Position numbers and translations under genes: made by a program | Assembly: GCA_029780695.1 (NCBI GenBank) | Contig: JAKOYD010000037.1 | Span: forward strand, 48,224-112,223 | Direction of reading: 5' to 3' | DNA: 64,000 nt | Origin: Pseudomonadota bacterium | GTDB lineage: Bacteria; Pseudomonadota; Gammaproteobacteria; Burkholderiales; Burkholderiaceae_C | Notes under the pieces: model-generated | The model's database searches: none | What the model saw: only the letters and a program-made list of their open reading frames with translations | What the model was told of the DNA's origin: nothing | Part shown: positions 16,771 through 25,410 of the stretch, piece by piece | Layout of the letters: every line of letters begins with the position of its first letter | How positions within the stretch are numbered: the stretch's first letter is position 1

Positions 16771-17685
16771 TCAGGTTTCGACGTAATCCACCACCGTGGG
16801 CTGCACCGGCGGCAACGCTTCGCCCAGCATCTCGCGCAGCGTGGCCTCGATGCCGCGCGACAGCGCGTTCAGCGCCAGGTCGTTGGCCGATTCGCCAAAC
16901 GGCTCCTCGATCTCGGCGCCCAGCTCTTCCAGCGCAAAGAAGGTGTAGGCGATGAAAGCCACGATCACCGGCGTCATGGGGCCGATGGCATCCACCAGGC
17001 CGAACGGCAGCAGCACGCAATAGGCGTAGATGGTGCGGTGGATGATGACCGCGTAGGTGAACGGAATCGGCGTGCTGGCAATGCGTTCGCAGCCGCCCAG
17101 CGCATCGGTCAGGCGGTTCAGCGGCGCTTCCAGCGCCGGTACCAGCGCGGGCTGCAGCGTGCCGTCGCGGCGGCGCGCGCCGATCCATTCGCCAGCCATC
17201 AACAGCAGCATCGCCGGCTGGTAGCGCGCCGGCGCCAGCCGCGCGCACGCCTCTTGCGGCAGCAGCCGCGCCAGGTCGGCCGCCGCGTCGGTACCACGCA
17301 GCTGGTGCCGCAGCGCGTGCATGAAGGCCATCAGCAGCGCTGCCAACTGCTTCGGCTGCTCGGGCGGCGCATCGACCAGCGTCAACGCCTGGCGCGTGAG
17401 CGAGCGCGCGTCGTTCAGCAGTTGCCCCCACAGCGTGCGCGCCTCCCAGTAGCGGGCATAGCTGGTGCTGTTGCGAAACCCCAGAAAGATAGCCAGCGTC
17501 AGGCCGATCAGCGAAAACGGCACGAAGTTGAGCGGCACCTTCCACTCGAACACCCGCCCGTGCAACACCGTCACCAGGATCGCAAAGCCCGTGGCCAGCG
17601 CAATCTGCGGCGCAATGCGCGGCAGCACCGAGCCACGCAACACGAACAGCATGCGCAGCCAGTGGGGGCGGGGGCGGATGATCAA
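16771..17685 (-). CDS. Bestrophin-like (UPF0187) ion channel
   Basis: A 304-residue bestrophin homologue; bacterial members form pentameric ion channels (sodium-selective in the studied Klebsiella protein). Seen: RPRPHWLRMLFVLRGSVLP at the N-terminus, VPFSLIGLTLAIFLGFRN, SYARYWEARTLWGQL and IPFTYAVIIHRTIYAYC, all typical. The start appears to be TTG 17685 (MIIRPRPHW); homologues I recall begin with the same MI.RPRPHW sequence, and the next ATG (17652) would cut it off. Confidence 0.9.
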   Translation of the reverse strand: MIIRPRPHWLRMLFVLRGSVLPRIAPQIALATGFAILVTVLHGRVFEWKVPLNFVPFSLIGLTLAIFLGFRNSTSYARYWEARTLWGQLLNDARSLTRQALTLVDAPPEQPKQLAALLMAFMHALRHQLRGTDAAADLARLLPQEACARLAPARYQPAMLLLMAGEWIGARRRDGTLQPALVPALEAPLNRLTDALGGCERIASTPIPFTYAVIIHRTIYAYCVLLPFGLVDAIGPMTPVIVAFIAYTFFALEELGAEIEEPFGESANDLALNALSRGIEATLREMLGEALPPVQPTVVDYVET

Positions 17686-17811
17686 GCGTCAGCCATGCCG
17701 TTGATAGCAGTAAAAGCCACACCAGCGAACGCCGTGCCCGGACCGGCGCCGGGCAGCGGCGTGGCCCCCTCCCTCAGGAGAGGGGCGGCTGCGTCAGCGG
17801 CCCTGCCAGTG

Positions 17812-19014
17812 TCACACCCTTTCCAGCACCAGCGCAATCCCCTGCCCCACCCCAATGCACATGGTGCACAGCGCGTACTTGCCACCCGTGGCGTGCAGGC
17901 GGTTGATGGCCGTGGTGGCCAGCCGCGCGCCGCTGGCGCCCAGCGGGTGGCCCAGCGCAATGGCGCCGCCCCAGGCGTTGACGCGCGCATCGTCGTCCTT
18001 CAGCCCCAGCATGCGCAGCACGGCCAGGCCCTGGGCGGCAAAGGCTTCGTTAAGTTCGATGACGTCGATCTGGTCCAGCTTCAGGCCGGTCAGCGCCAGC
18101 ACTTTCTCGGTGGCGGGCGCGGGGCCGATGCCCATCACGCGCGGCGCCACGCCGGCCACCGCCATGCCGACCACGCGCGCTTTCGGCGTCAGGCCGTATT
18201 TGCCGGCCGTGGCTTCGTCGGCCAGCAGCAGCGCGCAGGCGCCGTCGTTCACGCCGCTGGCATTGCCGGCGGTCACGGTGCCATCAGGGCGCACCACGCC
18301 CTTGAGCGAAGCCAGCTTTTCCAGGCTGGTTTCGCGCGGGTGCTCGTCGGTGTCGACCACCACGGCATCGCCCTTTTTCTGCGGGATGTGCACCGGCGTG
18401 ATCTCGCGCGCCAGGTGGCCGGCTTTTTGCGCGGCCACGGCCCTCATCTGGCTGGCCATGGCCATCTTGTCCTGCGCTTCGCGCTCGATCTTGTAGTCGG
18501 TCGCCACGTTCTCGGCCGTCTCGGGCATCGAATCGACGCCGTACTGCGCCTTCATCAGCTTGTTGACAAAGCGCCAGCCGATGGTGGTGTCGTACACCGC
18601 GTTGGCGCGGCTGAAGGCGCTTTCGGCTTTGGGCATGACGAAGGGTGCGCGGCTCATGCTCTCGACCCCGCCCGCTATCATCAATGTAGCTTCTTCGGCT
18701 TTGATGGCGCGCGCTGCGGTGCCAATGGCATCCAGACCCGAGCCGCACAGGCGGTTGATGGTGGCGCCCGGCACGTCGATCGGCAGGCCCGCCAGCAGGC
18801 TGCTCATGTGCGCCACGTTGCGGTTGTCTTCGCCGGCCTGGTTGGCGCAGCCGTAGATGACGTCGGTGACGGCCGCCCAATCAACGTTCGGGTTGCGCGC
18901 CATCAGCGCCTTGAGCGGCACGGCGCCCAGGTCATCGGTGCGCACGCTGCTCAGGGCGCCGCCGTAGCGGCCGAACGGTGTGCGAATGGCGTCGACGATG
19001 AAGGCTTGTTTCAT
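17812..19014 (-). CDS. pcaF: Acetyl-CoA acyltransferase, probable 3-oxoadipyl-CoA thiolase
   Basis: A 400-residue thiolase. Nucleophilic cysteine in NRLCGSGLDAIGTAARA (about residue 90), then GGVESMSRAPFVMPK, and C-terminal catalytic residues NEAFAAQ, GGAIALGHPLGASGAR and CTMCIGVGQG. Thiolase families are hard to separate by eye. The neighbouring genes for both subunits of a 3-oxoacid CoA-transferase point to 3-oxoadipyl-CoA cleavage to succinyl-CoA and acetyl-CoA, the last step of the beta-ketoadipate route. ATG 19014 is preceded by GGAG. Confidence 0.88.
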   Translation of the reverse strand: MKQAFIVDAIRTPFGRYGGALSSVRTDDLGAVPLKALMARNPNVDWAAVTDVIYGCANQAGEDNRNVAHMSSLLAGLPIDVPGATINRLCGSGLDAIGTAARAIKAEEATLMIAGGVESMSRAPFVMPKAESAFSRANAVYDTTIGWRFVNKLMKAQYGVDSMPETAENVATDYKIEREAQDKMAMASQMRAVAAQKAGHLAREITPVHIPQKKGDAVVVDTDEHPRETSLEKLASLKGVVRPDGTVTAGNASGVNDGACALLLADEATAGKYGLTPKARVVGMAVAGVAPRVMGIGPAPATEKVLALTGLKLDQIDVIELNEAFAAQGLAVLRMLGLKDDDARVNAWGGAIALGHPLGASGARLATTAINRLHATGGKYALCTMCIGVGQGIALVLERV

Positions 19015-19079
19015 GGGGGTCTCCTCGGAATAAATGGAATGAAAACGACGGTTTGCCGCCAATGGTAGCTGACGTATTG

Positions 19080-19730
19080 CTATGCTTTTTCAAGCAGAGA
19101 CAAGCCGGTCAGGCGCTCCAGCCCGGCGCGCGACAGGCCGGGCACCGCGTCCACCAGCACCAGCCCATCGGGCGTGCATTCGAACGTCGCCAAGTCGGTA
19201 TACACGCGCTTGACGCAGGCCAGCCCGGTGAGCGGGTAGCTGCAGCGCGCCACCAGCTTCGACTGGCCGTCGCGCGTCAGCAGATCCATCATCACCCAGG
19301 TTTGCCGCGCTCCCACGGCCAGGTCCATGGCGCCGCCCACGGCGGGAATGGCGCCGGGCTCGCCGGTGCTCCAGTTGGCCAGGTCGCCCGTGGCCGACAC
19401 CTGAAAAGCGCCCAGCACGCACACGTCCAGATGCCCGCCACGCATCATGCCGAAGCTGTCGGCGTGGTGAAAGAACGCGCCGCCCGGCAGCAGCGTGACC
19501 GGCTGCTTGCCGGCGTTGATCAGGTCGTAGTCCTCGTGCCCGGCCGCTGGCGCGGGGCCCATGCCCAAAATGCCGTTCTCGCTGTGCAGGATGACTTCGC
19601 GCCCGGCCGGGATGTGGTTGGCCACGAGCGTGGGTTGGCCAATGCCGAGGTTGACATACGCGCCGTCCGGAATGTCCTGCGCCACGCGCCGGGCCAGTTC
19701 GTCTTTGCTGCGTTTTTGGTAGCTGCTCAC
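19080..19730 (-). CDS. pcaJ: 3-oxoacid (probably 3-oxoadipate) CoA-transferase subunit B
   Basis: Beta subunit of a class I CoA-transferase, 216 residues. NLGIGQPTLVANHIP is followed by the catalytic-glutamate motif SENGILGMGP, then GGGHLDVCVLGAFQVS-like sequence and GAMDLAVGAR. The start is GTG 19730 (VSSYQKRSKDELA), which has AAGGAG seven bases upstream; longer readings lack a ribosome site. It follows subunit A by 27 bp and precedes the thiolase gene. The 3-oxoadipate assignment comes from that context; an acetoacetate enzyme is the alternative. Confidence 0.87.
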   Translation of the reverse strand: MSSYQKRSKDELARRVAQDIPDGAYVNLGIGQPTLVANHIPAGREVILHSENGILGMGPAPAAGHEDYDLINAGKQPVTLLPGGAFFHHADSFGMMRGGHLDVCVLGAFQVSATGDLANWSTGEPGAIPAVGGAMDLAVGARQTWVMMDLLTRDGQSKLVARCSYPLTGLACVKRVYTDLATFECTPDGLVLVDAVPGLSRAGLERLTGLSLLEKA

Positions 19731-19757
19731 GCTGGTTCTCCTTGCGCTGGCGGCCAA

Positions 19758-20474
19758 TTAGGCCGTGTTCTTGAAGCCGCCGGCCTGCGTTGCGGTGCGC
19801 GGCACCTGCACGACGCGGCTGACGAAGATGCCGGGGGTAACGATGGCCTCCGGGTCCAGCTGGCCCAGCTCGACCACCTCGTGCACGCTGGCCACGGTAA
19901 AGCGCGCCGCCATGGCCACCACGGGGCCGAAGTTGCGCGCCGCCATGCGGTAGGTCAGGTTGCCCCAGCGGTCGCCGCGCTCGGCCTTGACCAGCGCCAC
20001 GTCGCCGTGGATGGGGTATTCGAGCACGTAGTCGCGGCCGTTGATGCGGCGCGTTTCCTTCGGGCTGCCGTCGGGGTTCAGCGCCAGTTCGGTGCCAAAG
20101 CCCGTGGGTGTGAAGAAAGCGCCCACGCCGGCGCCCGCCGCGCGCATGCGTTCGGCCAGGTTGCCTTGCGGGACCAGTTCCAGCTCGACCTTGCCGGCGC
20201 GGTACAGGCCATCGAACACGTGGCTGTCGGCCTGGCGCGGAAAGCTGCAGATGATCTTGCGCACGCGCCCGGCCTTCAGCAGCGCGGCGATGCCGTGCTC
20301 GCCGTTGCCGGCGTTGTTGCACACCAGGGTCAGCTCGCGCGCGCCCTGCGCGATCAGGCCCTCGATCAGCTCGGCCGGCACGCCCGCCGTGCCGAAGCCG
20401 CCGATGAGCACGGTGGCGCCGTCCTTCACACCCGCCAGCGCCTCGGCCACCGAGGCAGCAATCTTGTCGATCAT
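19758..20474 (-). CDS. pcaI: 3-oxoacid (probably 3-oxoadipate) CoA-transferase subunit A
   Basis: Alpha subunit of the same CoA-transferase, 238 residues. CoA-transferase signature VLIGGFGTAGVPAELIEGL near residues 22-40, then CNNAGNGEHGIAALL and AAGAGVGAFFTPTGFGTEL. ATG 20474 (MIDKIAAS) is the natural start of the family; the open frame continues upstream but overlaps the divergent granule-protein gene. It is first in a three-gene operon pcaI-pcaJ-pcaF. Confidence 0.9.
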   Translation of the reverse strand: MIDKIAASVAEALAGVKDGATVLIGGFGTAGVPAELIEGLIAQGARELTLVCNNAGNGEHGIAALLKAGRVRKIICSFPRQADSHVFDGLYRAGKVELELVPQGNLAERMRAAGAGVGAFFTPTGFGTELALNPDGSPKETRRINGRDYVLEYPIHGDVALVKAERGDRWGNLTYRMAARNFGPVVAMAARFTVASVHEVVELGQLDPEAIVTPGIFVSRVVQVPRTATQAGGFKNTA

Positions 20475-20627
20475 CAGAAAAACCCTTCTGCTTGCGGCGG
20501 CCTGGCCGCCTGGCACGCCACCCGCGCGGGCGACACCGAATCCTGCCTGCGGCGCATTTTTCCATGTCTGGGCGTTCGGCGCCGCGGGCCGGATGCTTCT
20601 TCCAGCGGTGCGTTTTACACTTTGCCG

Positions 20628-20918
20628 ATGAGCGAGATCACCATCACGCGCACGCACACCCTGCCGCCGCGCAAGGCCAGGCAGGCCGCCGAGGCGGTGG
20701 CGTCCGGCCTGCGCGCCGATTTCGGGCTGGACTATGCGTGGGACGACGGCAACACGCTCTCGTTTCGCCGGCCCGGGTTGTCGGGCCAGCTGACGCTGCA
20801 GCGCAAGCAGGTCACGGTGCAGATCCGCCTGGGGCTCATCTTTTCTCCGCTCAAGGCAAGCTTCGAGCGCGAGATTCACGACTACTTCGATCAACGCTTC
20901 GCCCCACGCGCCGCCTGA
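20628..20918 (+). CDS. Polyhydroxyalkanoic acid system family protein (PHA granule-associated)
   Basis: A 96-residue protein with the pattern of the PHA_gran_rgn family: ITRTHTLPPRKARQAAEAVA, a short basic stretch, LSFRRPGLSGQLTLQRKQV and VQIRLGLIFSPLKASFEREI. Such proteins are found with polyhydroxyalkanoate synthesis genes and are thought to sit on storage granules. It starts 14 bp before the wax synthase gene, so the two are likely cotranscribed, which ties this protein to lipid storage. Confidence 0.85.
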   Translation: MSEITITRTHTLPPRKARQAAEAVASGLRADFGLDYAWDDGNTLSFRRPGLSGQLTLQRKQVTVQIRLGLIFSPLKASFEREIHDYFDQRFAPRAA

Positions 20919-20932
20919 CGGCGACCCCTGCC

Positions 20933-22456
20933 ATGTCCACTCCCCAAAAAATGTCGCCCGTCGATACCGCCTGGTTGCGGATGGATCGACCCAACAACCT
21001 GATGCAGATCCTGGGCGTGATGCTGTTCGATGGTGAGCTGGACATGCACCGGCTGCGCCAGGCCGTCCAGGAGCGCATGCTGGCGCACGCGCGCTTTCGC
21101 CAGCGCGTGCGGCGCGATGCCACCGGCTACTGGTGGGTGGACGACCCCGATTTCGACCTCGACAACCACGTGCGCCGCGCCGCGCTGCCGGGCAAGGCCG
21201 ACCAGGCCGAACTGCAGCGCTTCGTCGCCGAACTGGCCAGCCAGCCGCTCAACCCTGGGCGCCCGTTGTGGGAGTTTCACGTGGTGGACACGCGCATGGG
21301 CGGCCAGGCGCTGGTCTCGCGCTTTCACCACTGCATCGCCGACGGCATCGCGCTGGTCAGCGTGATCATGTCGCTGGCCGACGGCGCCGCGCCGCGGGCA
21401 CTGCCGGCGCCGTCCGGCGTGGCAGCCCACCACAGCCACGACGACATGCTGTGGAATCTGGTGTGGCAGCCAGTCACGCGCGCGGCCGAGCTGTCGCTGC
21501 GCGCCAGCAGCGCGCTGTGGAGCCGCTACTGGCGCTGGATGGCCAACCCGCTGCAGGCCGTCGAGCTGGCGCGCACCGGCACCGGCATGACGGCCGAAGC
21601 CGCCAAGCTGCTGCTGATGCCCGACGATTCCGACACACGCTTCAAGGGCACGCCAGGCCTGGACAAGCGCGTCGCCTGGTCGGAGCCGATCGCGCTGCCG
21701 CACGTCAAGGCCGTGGGCCGTGTGCTGGACAGCTCGGTCAACGACCTGTTGCTGTCATCGGTGGCCGGCGCGCTGCGCGCCTATCTGGCCGAACGCGGCG
21801 ACCCGACGGATGACATAGAAATCCGCGCCATGGTGCCGGTGAACCTGCGGCAGGCGGGCGACGCCGGCAAGCTGGGCAACCGCTTCGGCATGGTCACGCT
21901 CGAGTTGCCCGCCGGCGTGGCCAACCCGCTGGCGCGCCTGTACGAAACGCGGCGGCGCATGCAGGCCATGAAGCATTCGTACCAGCCGGCGCTGACGCTG
22001 TCGATTCTCGGCCTGGCCGGCCTGGGGCCAAAGCTGGTGCAGGAGCAGTTGCTGGACTTCCTGGCCAGCAAGGCCACCGCCGTCATGACCAACGTGCCCG
22101 GCCCGCAGCAGGCGCTGCACATTGCCGGCGCGCGCCTGCGCCAGCCTTTTTTCTGGGTGCCTCAGTCGGGCAGCATCGGCATGGGCGTGTCGATCCTGTC
22201 GTACGACAGCCAGGTGCAGTTCGGCCTGATCACCGACCGCAAGATGGTGCCCGACCCCGAGCGCATCGTGCACCGCTTTGCCGAGGAATTTCAGAAGCTG
22301 ATGATGCTGGTGCTGATGGAGCCGTGGGACTGCCTGGACGACCCGGACGTGGTGCACGCGCACACCGCGTTCTACTGGGGCGGCGAGCCACCGGCAACGC
22401 CCGACCCACCGCGCGCGGTGCGGGCTGGCCGGGCACGCCGCAAGACCAAGGGCTAG
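20933..22456 (+). CDS. Wax ester synthase / diacylglycerol acyltransferase (WS/DGAT)
   Basis: Acyltransferase that esterifies fatty alcohols or diacylglycerol with acyl-CoA, making wax esters or triacylglycerol. The 507-residue product has the catalytic motif HHCIADG (132-138, HHxxxDG) after PLWEFHVVD, a PLNPGRPLWEF block, NDLLLSSVAGALRAYL, and C-terminal VMTNVPGPQ with GSIGMGVSILSYD, the order seen in bacterial WS/DGAT enzymes. ATG 20933 (MSTPQKMSPVDTAWLRMD) begins with the conserved N-terminal D..W.R motif region. The TAG stop lies inside the inverted-repeat element that follows. Confidence 0.94.
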   Translation: MSTPQKMSPVDTAWLRMDRPNNLMQILGVMLFDGELDMHRLRQAVQERMLAHARFRQRVRRDATGYWWVDDPDFDLDNHVRRAALPGKADQAELQRFVAELASQPLNPGRPLWEFHVVDTRMGGQALVSRFHHCIADGIALVSVIMSLADGAAPRALPAPSGVAAHHSHDDMLWNLVWQPVTRAAELSLRASSALWSRYWRWMANPLQAVELARTGTGMTAEAAKLLLMPDDSDTRFKGTPGLDKRVAWSEPIALPHVKAVGRVLDSSVNDLLLSSVAGALRAYLAERGDPTDDIEIRAMVPVNLRQAGDAGKLGNRFGMVTLELPAGVANPLARLYETRRRMQAMKHSYQPALTLSILGLAGLGPKLVQEQLLDFLASKATAVMTNVPGPQQALHIAGARLRQPFFWVPQSGSIGMGVSILSYDSQVQFGLITDRKMVPDPERIVHRFAEEFQKLMMLVLMEPWDCLDDPDVVHAHTAFYWGGEPPATPDPPRAVRAGRARRKTKG

Positions 22457-22617
22457 GGCCCGTTCAAGCTTTTTTTAGGCCCTGCGTTGCGAGTCAAAAA
22501 GGCCACTCGCCAAGGCGCCAGCCGCCGCCAAGGTAGGTACCTTGGCAAGGATGGCAACGCTGGCGATGGCCTTTTTTAATCGCAACCCGTGGCTAAAAAT
22601 AGCGTGAACAGGCCCTA
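22454..22617. mobile_element. 164 bp inverted-repeat element between convergent genes (MITE-like)
   Basis: The ends TAGGGCCCGTTCA and TGAACAGGCCCTA are 13 bp inverted repeats with one mismatch, and the interior (TTTTTTAGGCC, TTGCGAGTCAAAAAGGCC against GGCCTTTTTTAATCGCAA) continues the palindrome. No coding capacity. Each end carries TAG in the correct frame to end the flanking gene: the wax synthase on the left and the TPR gene on the right. The T-rich stems could also work as a bidirectional terminator. Confidence 0.75.
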
Positions 22618-23400
22618 AGCCGCCAGTTCGGCCTTGGCGGCCTCGACGTCCAGCCGCTCCATGGCATCGGCTGGCGTGCATTGCGCCGCTTCGGCGTACA
22701 GGCGCTCGGCCTCTCTCAGGCGCGACTTGCCGAACATCATCGCCAGGCCGTTGGCGTACTCCATCATGGCGATGGGCGAGTGCGGGTTGAGCGCGAGCGC
22801 CGCCTTGAAGTGCTGTTCGCCCGCGTCCTTCTTGGCGCCGTAGGTCAGGCCGCCCACCACCGCGCCGACCTTGTCGATCACCTCGGCATGCCAGGCGCCG
22901 AGCGCGATGTGCGCGTCGGCATGTTTCGGCTCCAGTTCGATGGCCTTTTGCAGGCTGTCGCGCACCTTGCCGCCCAAGCCTTCGGCCAGCGCCTTGACGA
23001 CCGAAATGCCCTGGCTGTAGCGCCCCAGCGCGTAGGCGTGGTAGTACCAGGCGTTGGCGTTGCCGGGGTCGCTGGCCTGCAGCGCTTCGCAGCGGCTGGC
23101 CACGTCCTGGAAGATGGCCAGCCGGCGCGACTCGCTGCCCTCGATCGCATTGGCGTAGATCATGGCCGCCTTGCTGGCGGCGTTGGCGCCGCTTGCGTCG
23201 CCGGCCGCCCGTCCCAATTCCACCGCCCGCGCGAATTCGCCGGCGTGGTAGGCGCGCCAGGCATCCTGCGCGGCGGTTTTTTGCGGCCAGGGTTCCTGGT
23301 CGCCCTGGTGCAGGCGGGGCCAGGCTTTTTTCAGCGCGGCACCGGCATAGACGTAGGCCGGATCGGCATGGGGAAAGGCTTTCCAGGCGCTCTTGCTCAT
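22615..23400 (-). CDS. TPR-repeat protein of the lipid cluster
   Basis: A 261-residue protein with tetratricopeptide-like helical repeats: AWYYHAYALGRYSQG, LQKAIELEPKHADAHIALGAWHAEV and HFKAALALNPHSPIAMMEYANGL. The pattern, with VGGLTYGAKKDAGE between repeats, is like proteins annotated as regulators of microtubule-dynamics-type TPR proteins. No signal peptide. Its function is unknown. It overlaps the TetR gene by ATGA, so the two are made together. The TAG stop is provided by the adjacent inverted-repeat element. Confidence 0.85.
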   Translation of the reverse strand: MSKSAWKAFPHADPAYVYAGAALKKAWPRLHQGDQEPWPQKTAAQDAWRAYHAGEFARAVELGRAAGDASGANAASKAAMIYANAIEGSESRRLAIFQDVASRCEALQASDPGNANAWYYHAYALGRYSQGISVVKALAEGLGGKVRDSLQKAIELEPKHADAHIALGAWHAEVIDKVGAVVGGLTYGAKKDAGEQHFKAALALNPHSPIAMMEYANGLAMMFGKSRLREAERLYAEAAQCTPADAMERLDVEAAKAELAA

Positions 23401-24053
23401 GGGGTGTCTCCTCGCGACGGTGGGTGAAGGTAGGCGTGTGAAAGCGTTTCCAGCAGGCGGCGCGCCGGTGCGCGCATCCACGGCGCGGCCAGCGACAGCG
23501 CCTGGTAGGCGCCCTGGCCGATGTCGGGGGGCTTGCGCGGGTGGCGGGCCTGCTCGAACGACAGCCAGAAGCTGGTCACCAGCGTCATGTTGACGGCCAG
23601 CGCGGCGATTTCGTCGGGCGACGCGTCCAGCGCGCCGGCCGCGGCCAGGCCGTTGCACAGCGACACCACCGTCTGCTGCTGGTGCGCCAGGATGCGCTGG
23701 AAATGGGTTTCGACCAGCCGGTTGCGCATCAGCAGGTCGTTGATGTCGCGGTAGACGAAGCGGTGCTTCCAGATCGTCTCGAACAGCAGGTGCATGAAGA
23801 ACCACACGTCCTCGACCTCGCGCGGCGCCGTGTCGCGCAGGGTCAGCAGGGCGTCGATTTCGCGTTCGTAGCGCGCGAACAGGGCTTCGACGATCTCGTC
23901 CTTGTTGCGGTAGTGGTAATACAGGTTGCCGGGACTGATGTTCATCTCGTCGGCAATGGCGGCCGTCGTCACGTTCGGCTCGCCGAAGTCATTGAACAGG
24001 CGCAGCGCGGTCTCCAAAATGCGCTCGGGGGTGCGACGCTTGGGCTTGGCCAT
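23397..24053 (-). CDS. TetR family transcriptional regulator
   Basis: A 218-residue regulator with a typical N-terminal TetR helix-turn-helix (ERILETALRLFNDFGEPNVTTAAIADEMNISPGNLYYHYRNKDEIVEALF) split over residues 12-62 and an all-helical ligand domain resembling PsrA/FadR-like regulators of fatty acid genes. It lies inside the neutral-lipid cluster, so an acyl-CoA or fatty-alcohol effector is a reasonable inference, not shown by sequence. ATG 24053 (MAKPKRRTPE) is used; GTG 24068 is an alternative. It is cotranscribed with the TPR gene. Confidence 0.92.
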   Translation of the reverse strand: MAKPKRRTPERILETALRLFNDFGEPNVTTAAIADEMNISPGNLYYHYRNKDEIVEALFARYEREIDALLTLRDTAPREVEDVWFFMHLLFETIWKHRFVYRDINDLLMRNRLVETHFQRILAHQQQTVVSLCNGLAAAGALDASPDEIAALAVNMTLVTSFWLSFEQARHPRKPPDIGQGAYQALSLAAPWMRAPARRLLETLSHAYLHPPSRGDTP

Positions 24054-24092
24054 GCTGGATTTCACCACGCGCCGTGACGGTCAATGCATCGG

Positions 24093-25280
24093 TCAGGCCG
24101 CCGGCGCCGGGCGCACGCGATCCTGCAGCTCGTCCAGCGCGCGCTCCAGCGCCGACACGCTGGCCGCCATGGTCGCCGGCACAGGCACCTGCCCGGGTTC
24201 CAGCAGCGTGCGGCGGCCGTCGCGCAGCACGTCCAGGTTCAGCGCCAGGCCGTGGCGCTGCAGCAGCGGCGCCAGCTCGTCGCGGCGTTGGTACAGGTCG
24301 GCGCGGGTGCGCTGGTAGGCGTGCTCGCACAGCCGCGTGCGATCACCGTAACTGAACAGGTTGGCCAGAAAGATCACTTCGTCGTCCTGCCCCGGCTCGA
24401 ACACCACCACGTCGGCGTTCTTGAATTCGTGCCGGTAGCGCTCCATGCCGACCCGCATGCGCGAGCGGATGATGGCGCGGAAAGTCTGCCCCAGCACGGC
24501 CGGCAGGCCGCCGTCGTAGAGGCGGTGCCGCCGGCCGTCGCGCTGCTCGGCCAGCGTGGCGTCAAAGGGCACCAGCGGGTTGATGCACAGCAGCAGATCC
24601 ACCCCGTCGCGCAGGGCCACCGAGGCGTGCAGCGTCTTGATGAGCGCGCCGTCCACGTAGTGGCGCCCGTCGATTTCGACCGGCGGAAACAGGCCCGGCA
24701 GCGCCGCGCTGGCCTGCACCGCCGTGGAGATGGGCACGGCGTCGCGCCCCGGCGCGCCAAACACCACCGCCTGGCTCGAATCCAGGTCGGTCGCGATAAC
24801 AAACAGCTTGCCGCGCAGCTGGCGGAAATCGTTGGTGTGGCCAGCTTCTGAAAACAACTGGCGCAGCACCGCGTCGATGCCGGCGCCGTCAAACACACCC
24901 GACGGAATGGCGCGCGACAACCGCTGCAGCGATTCAAACAGGCCGCGCGAGCGGCCCAGGTACTGCAGCACCCCTTCGGCCGCCAGCCGGGGCACGGTCC
25001 ACAGGCGCCGCGCGTATTCACCCAAGGCCGGCCGCAGCAGGCGGCTGGGGTCAAACCCCAGGTCTCGGTCGCTGGCCAACAGGATGCGCGCCAGCCGCCG
25101 CGGCTCGAAGCCGTTGGCCAGCAGCGCGGCCACGAAGCTGCCCGCGCTGACGCCCACATACACGTCGGCGCGCGCCGCATCCAGGCCGTCGATGGCTTCT
25201 TCCAACGCCACGCAGGCGCCCACTTCGTAGATGCCGCCGAGTGGCCCGCCGCCGGCCAAGGCAATTCCGATTCTGGACAA
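24093..25280 (-). CDS. Patatin-like phospholipase/lipase
   Basis: A 395-residue patatin with the oxyanion motif GGGPLGG (10-16), nucleophile GVSAGS (Ser45) and catalytic Asp210 in DGAL. No signal peptide, so it acts in the cytoplasm, where it could release fatty acids from stored lipid. The start is most likely TTG 25280, because AGGAGG sits seven bases before it; ATG 25298 would place the ribosome site inside the gene. Two patatin genes occur in this window. It lies between the TetR regulator and the phasin gene, on the same strand. Confidence 0.92.
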   Translation of the reverse strand: MSRIGIALAGGGPLGGIYEVGACVALEEAIDGLDAARADVYVGVSAGSFVAALLANGFEPRRLARILLASDRDLGFDPSRLLRPALGEYARRLWTVPRLAAEGVLQYLGRSRGLFESLQRLSRAIPSGVFDGAGIDAVLRQLFSEAGHTNDFRQLRGKLFVIATDLDSSQAVVFGAPGRDAVPISTAVQASAALPGLFPPVEIDGRHYVDGALIKTLHASVALRDGVDLLLCINPLVPFDATLAEQRDGRRHRLYDGGLPAVLGQTFRAIIRSRMRVGMERYRHEFKNADVVVFEPGQDDEVIFLANLFSYGDRTRLCEHAYQRTRADLYQRRDELAPLLQRHGLALNLDVLRDGRRTLLEPGQVPVPATMAASVSALERALDELQDRVRPAPAA

Positions 25281-25410
25281 AGCGCGCCCTCCTGTCATCC
25301 GTGATGTCGCCGCGTGCGCACCCGCCGCGCCGCCGTGAACCGCGCCATGGCCACCCGCCGGGGCGACCACCCTGGCGGCCTGGCAGCGCGCCGGTCACTC
25401 AATGATGCAT

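Noticed and set aside
18672..18702. Resemblance of CTATCATCAATGTAGCTTC in the thiolase gene to the dispersed repeat
   Set aside because: The encoded residues (AIKAEEATLMIAGG) are the normal thiolase sequence, so the similarity is probably chance.
17038..19068. Long plus-strand frame opposite the bestrophin and thiolase genes
   Set aside because: No ribosome site and biased composition; the minus strand carries two clear gene families.
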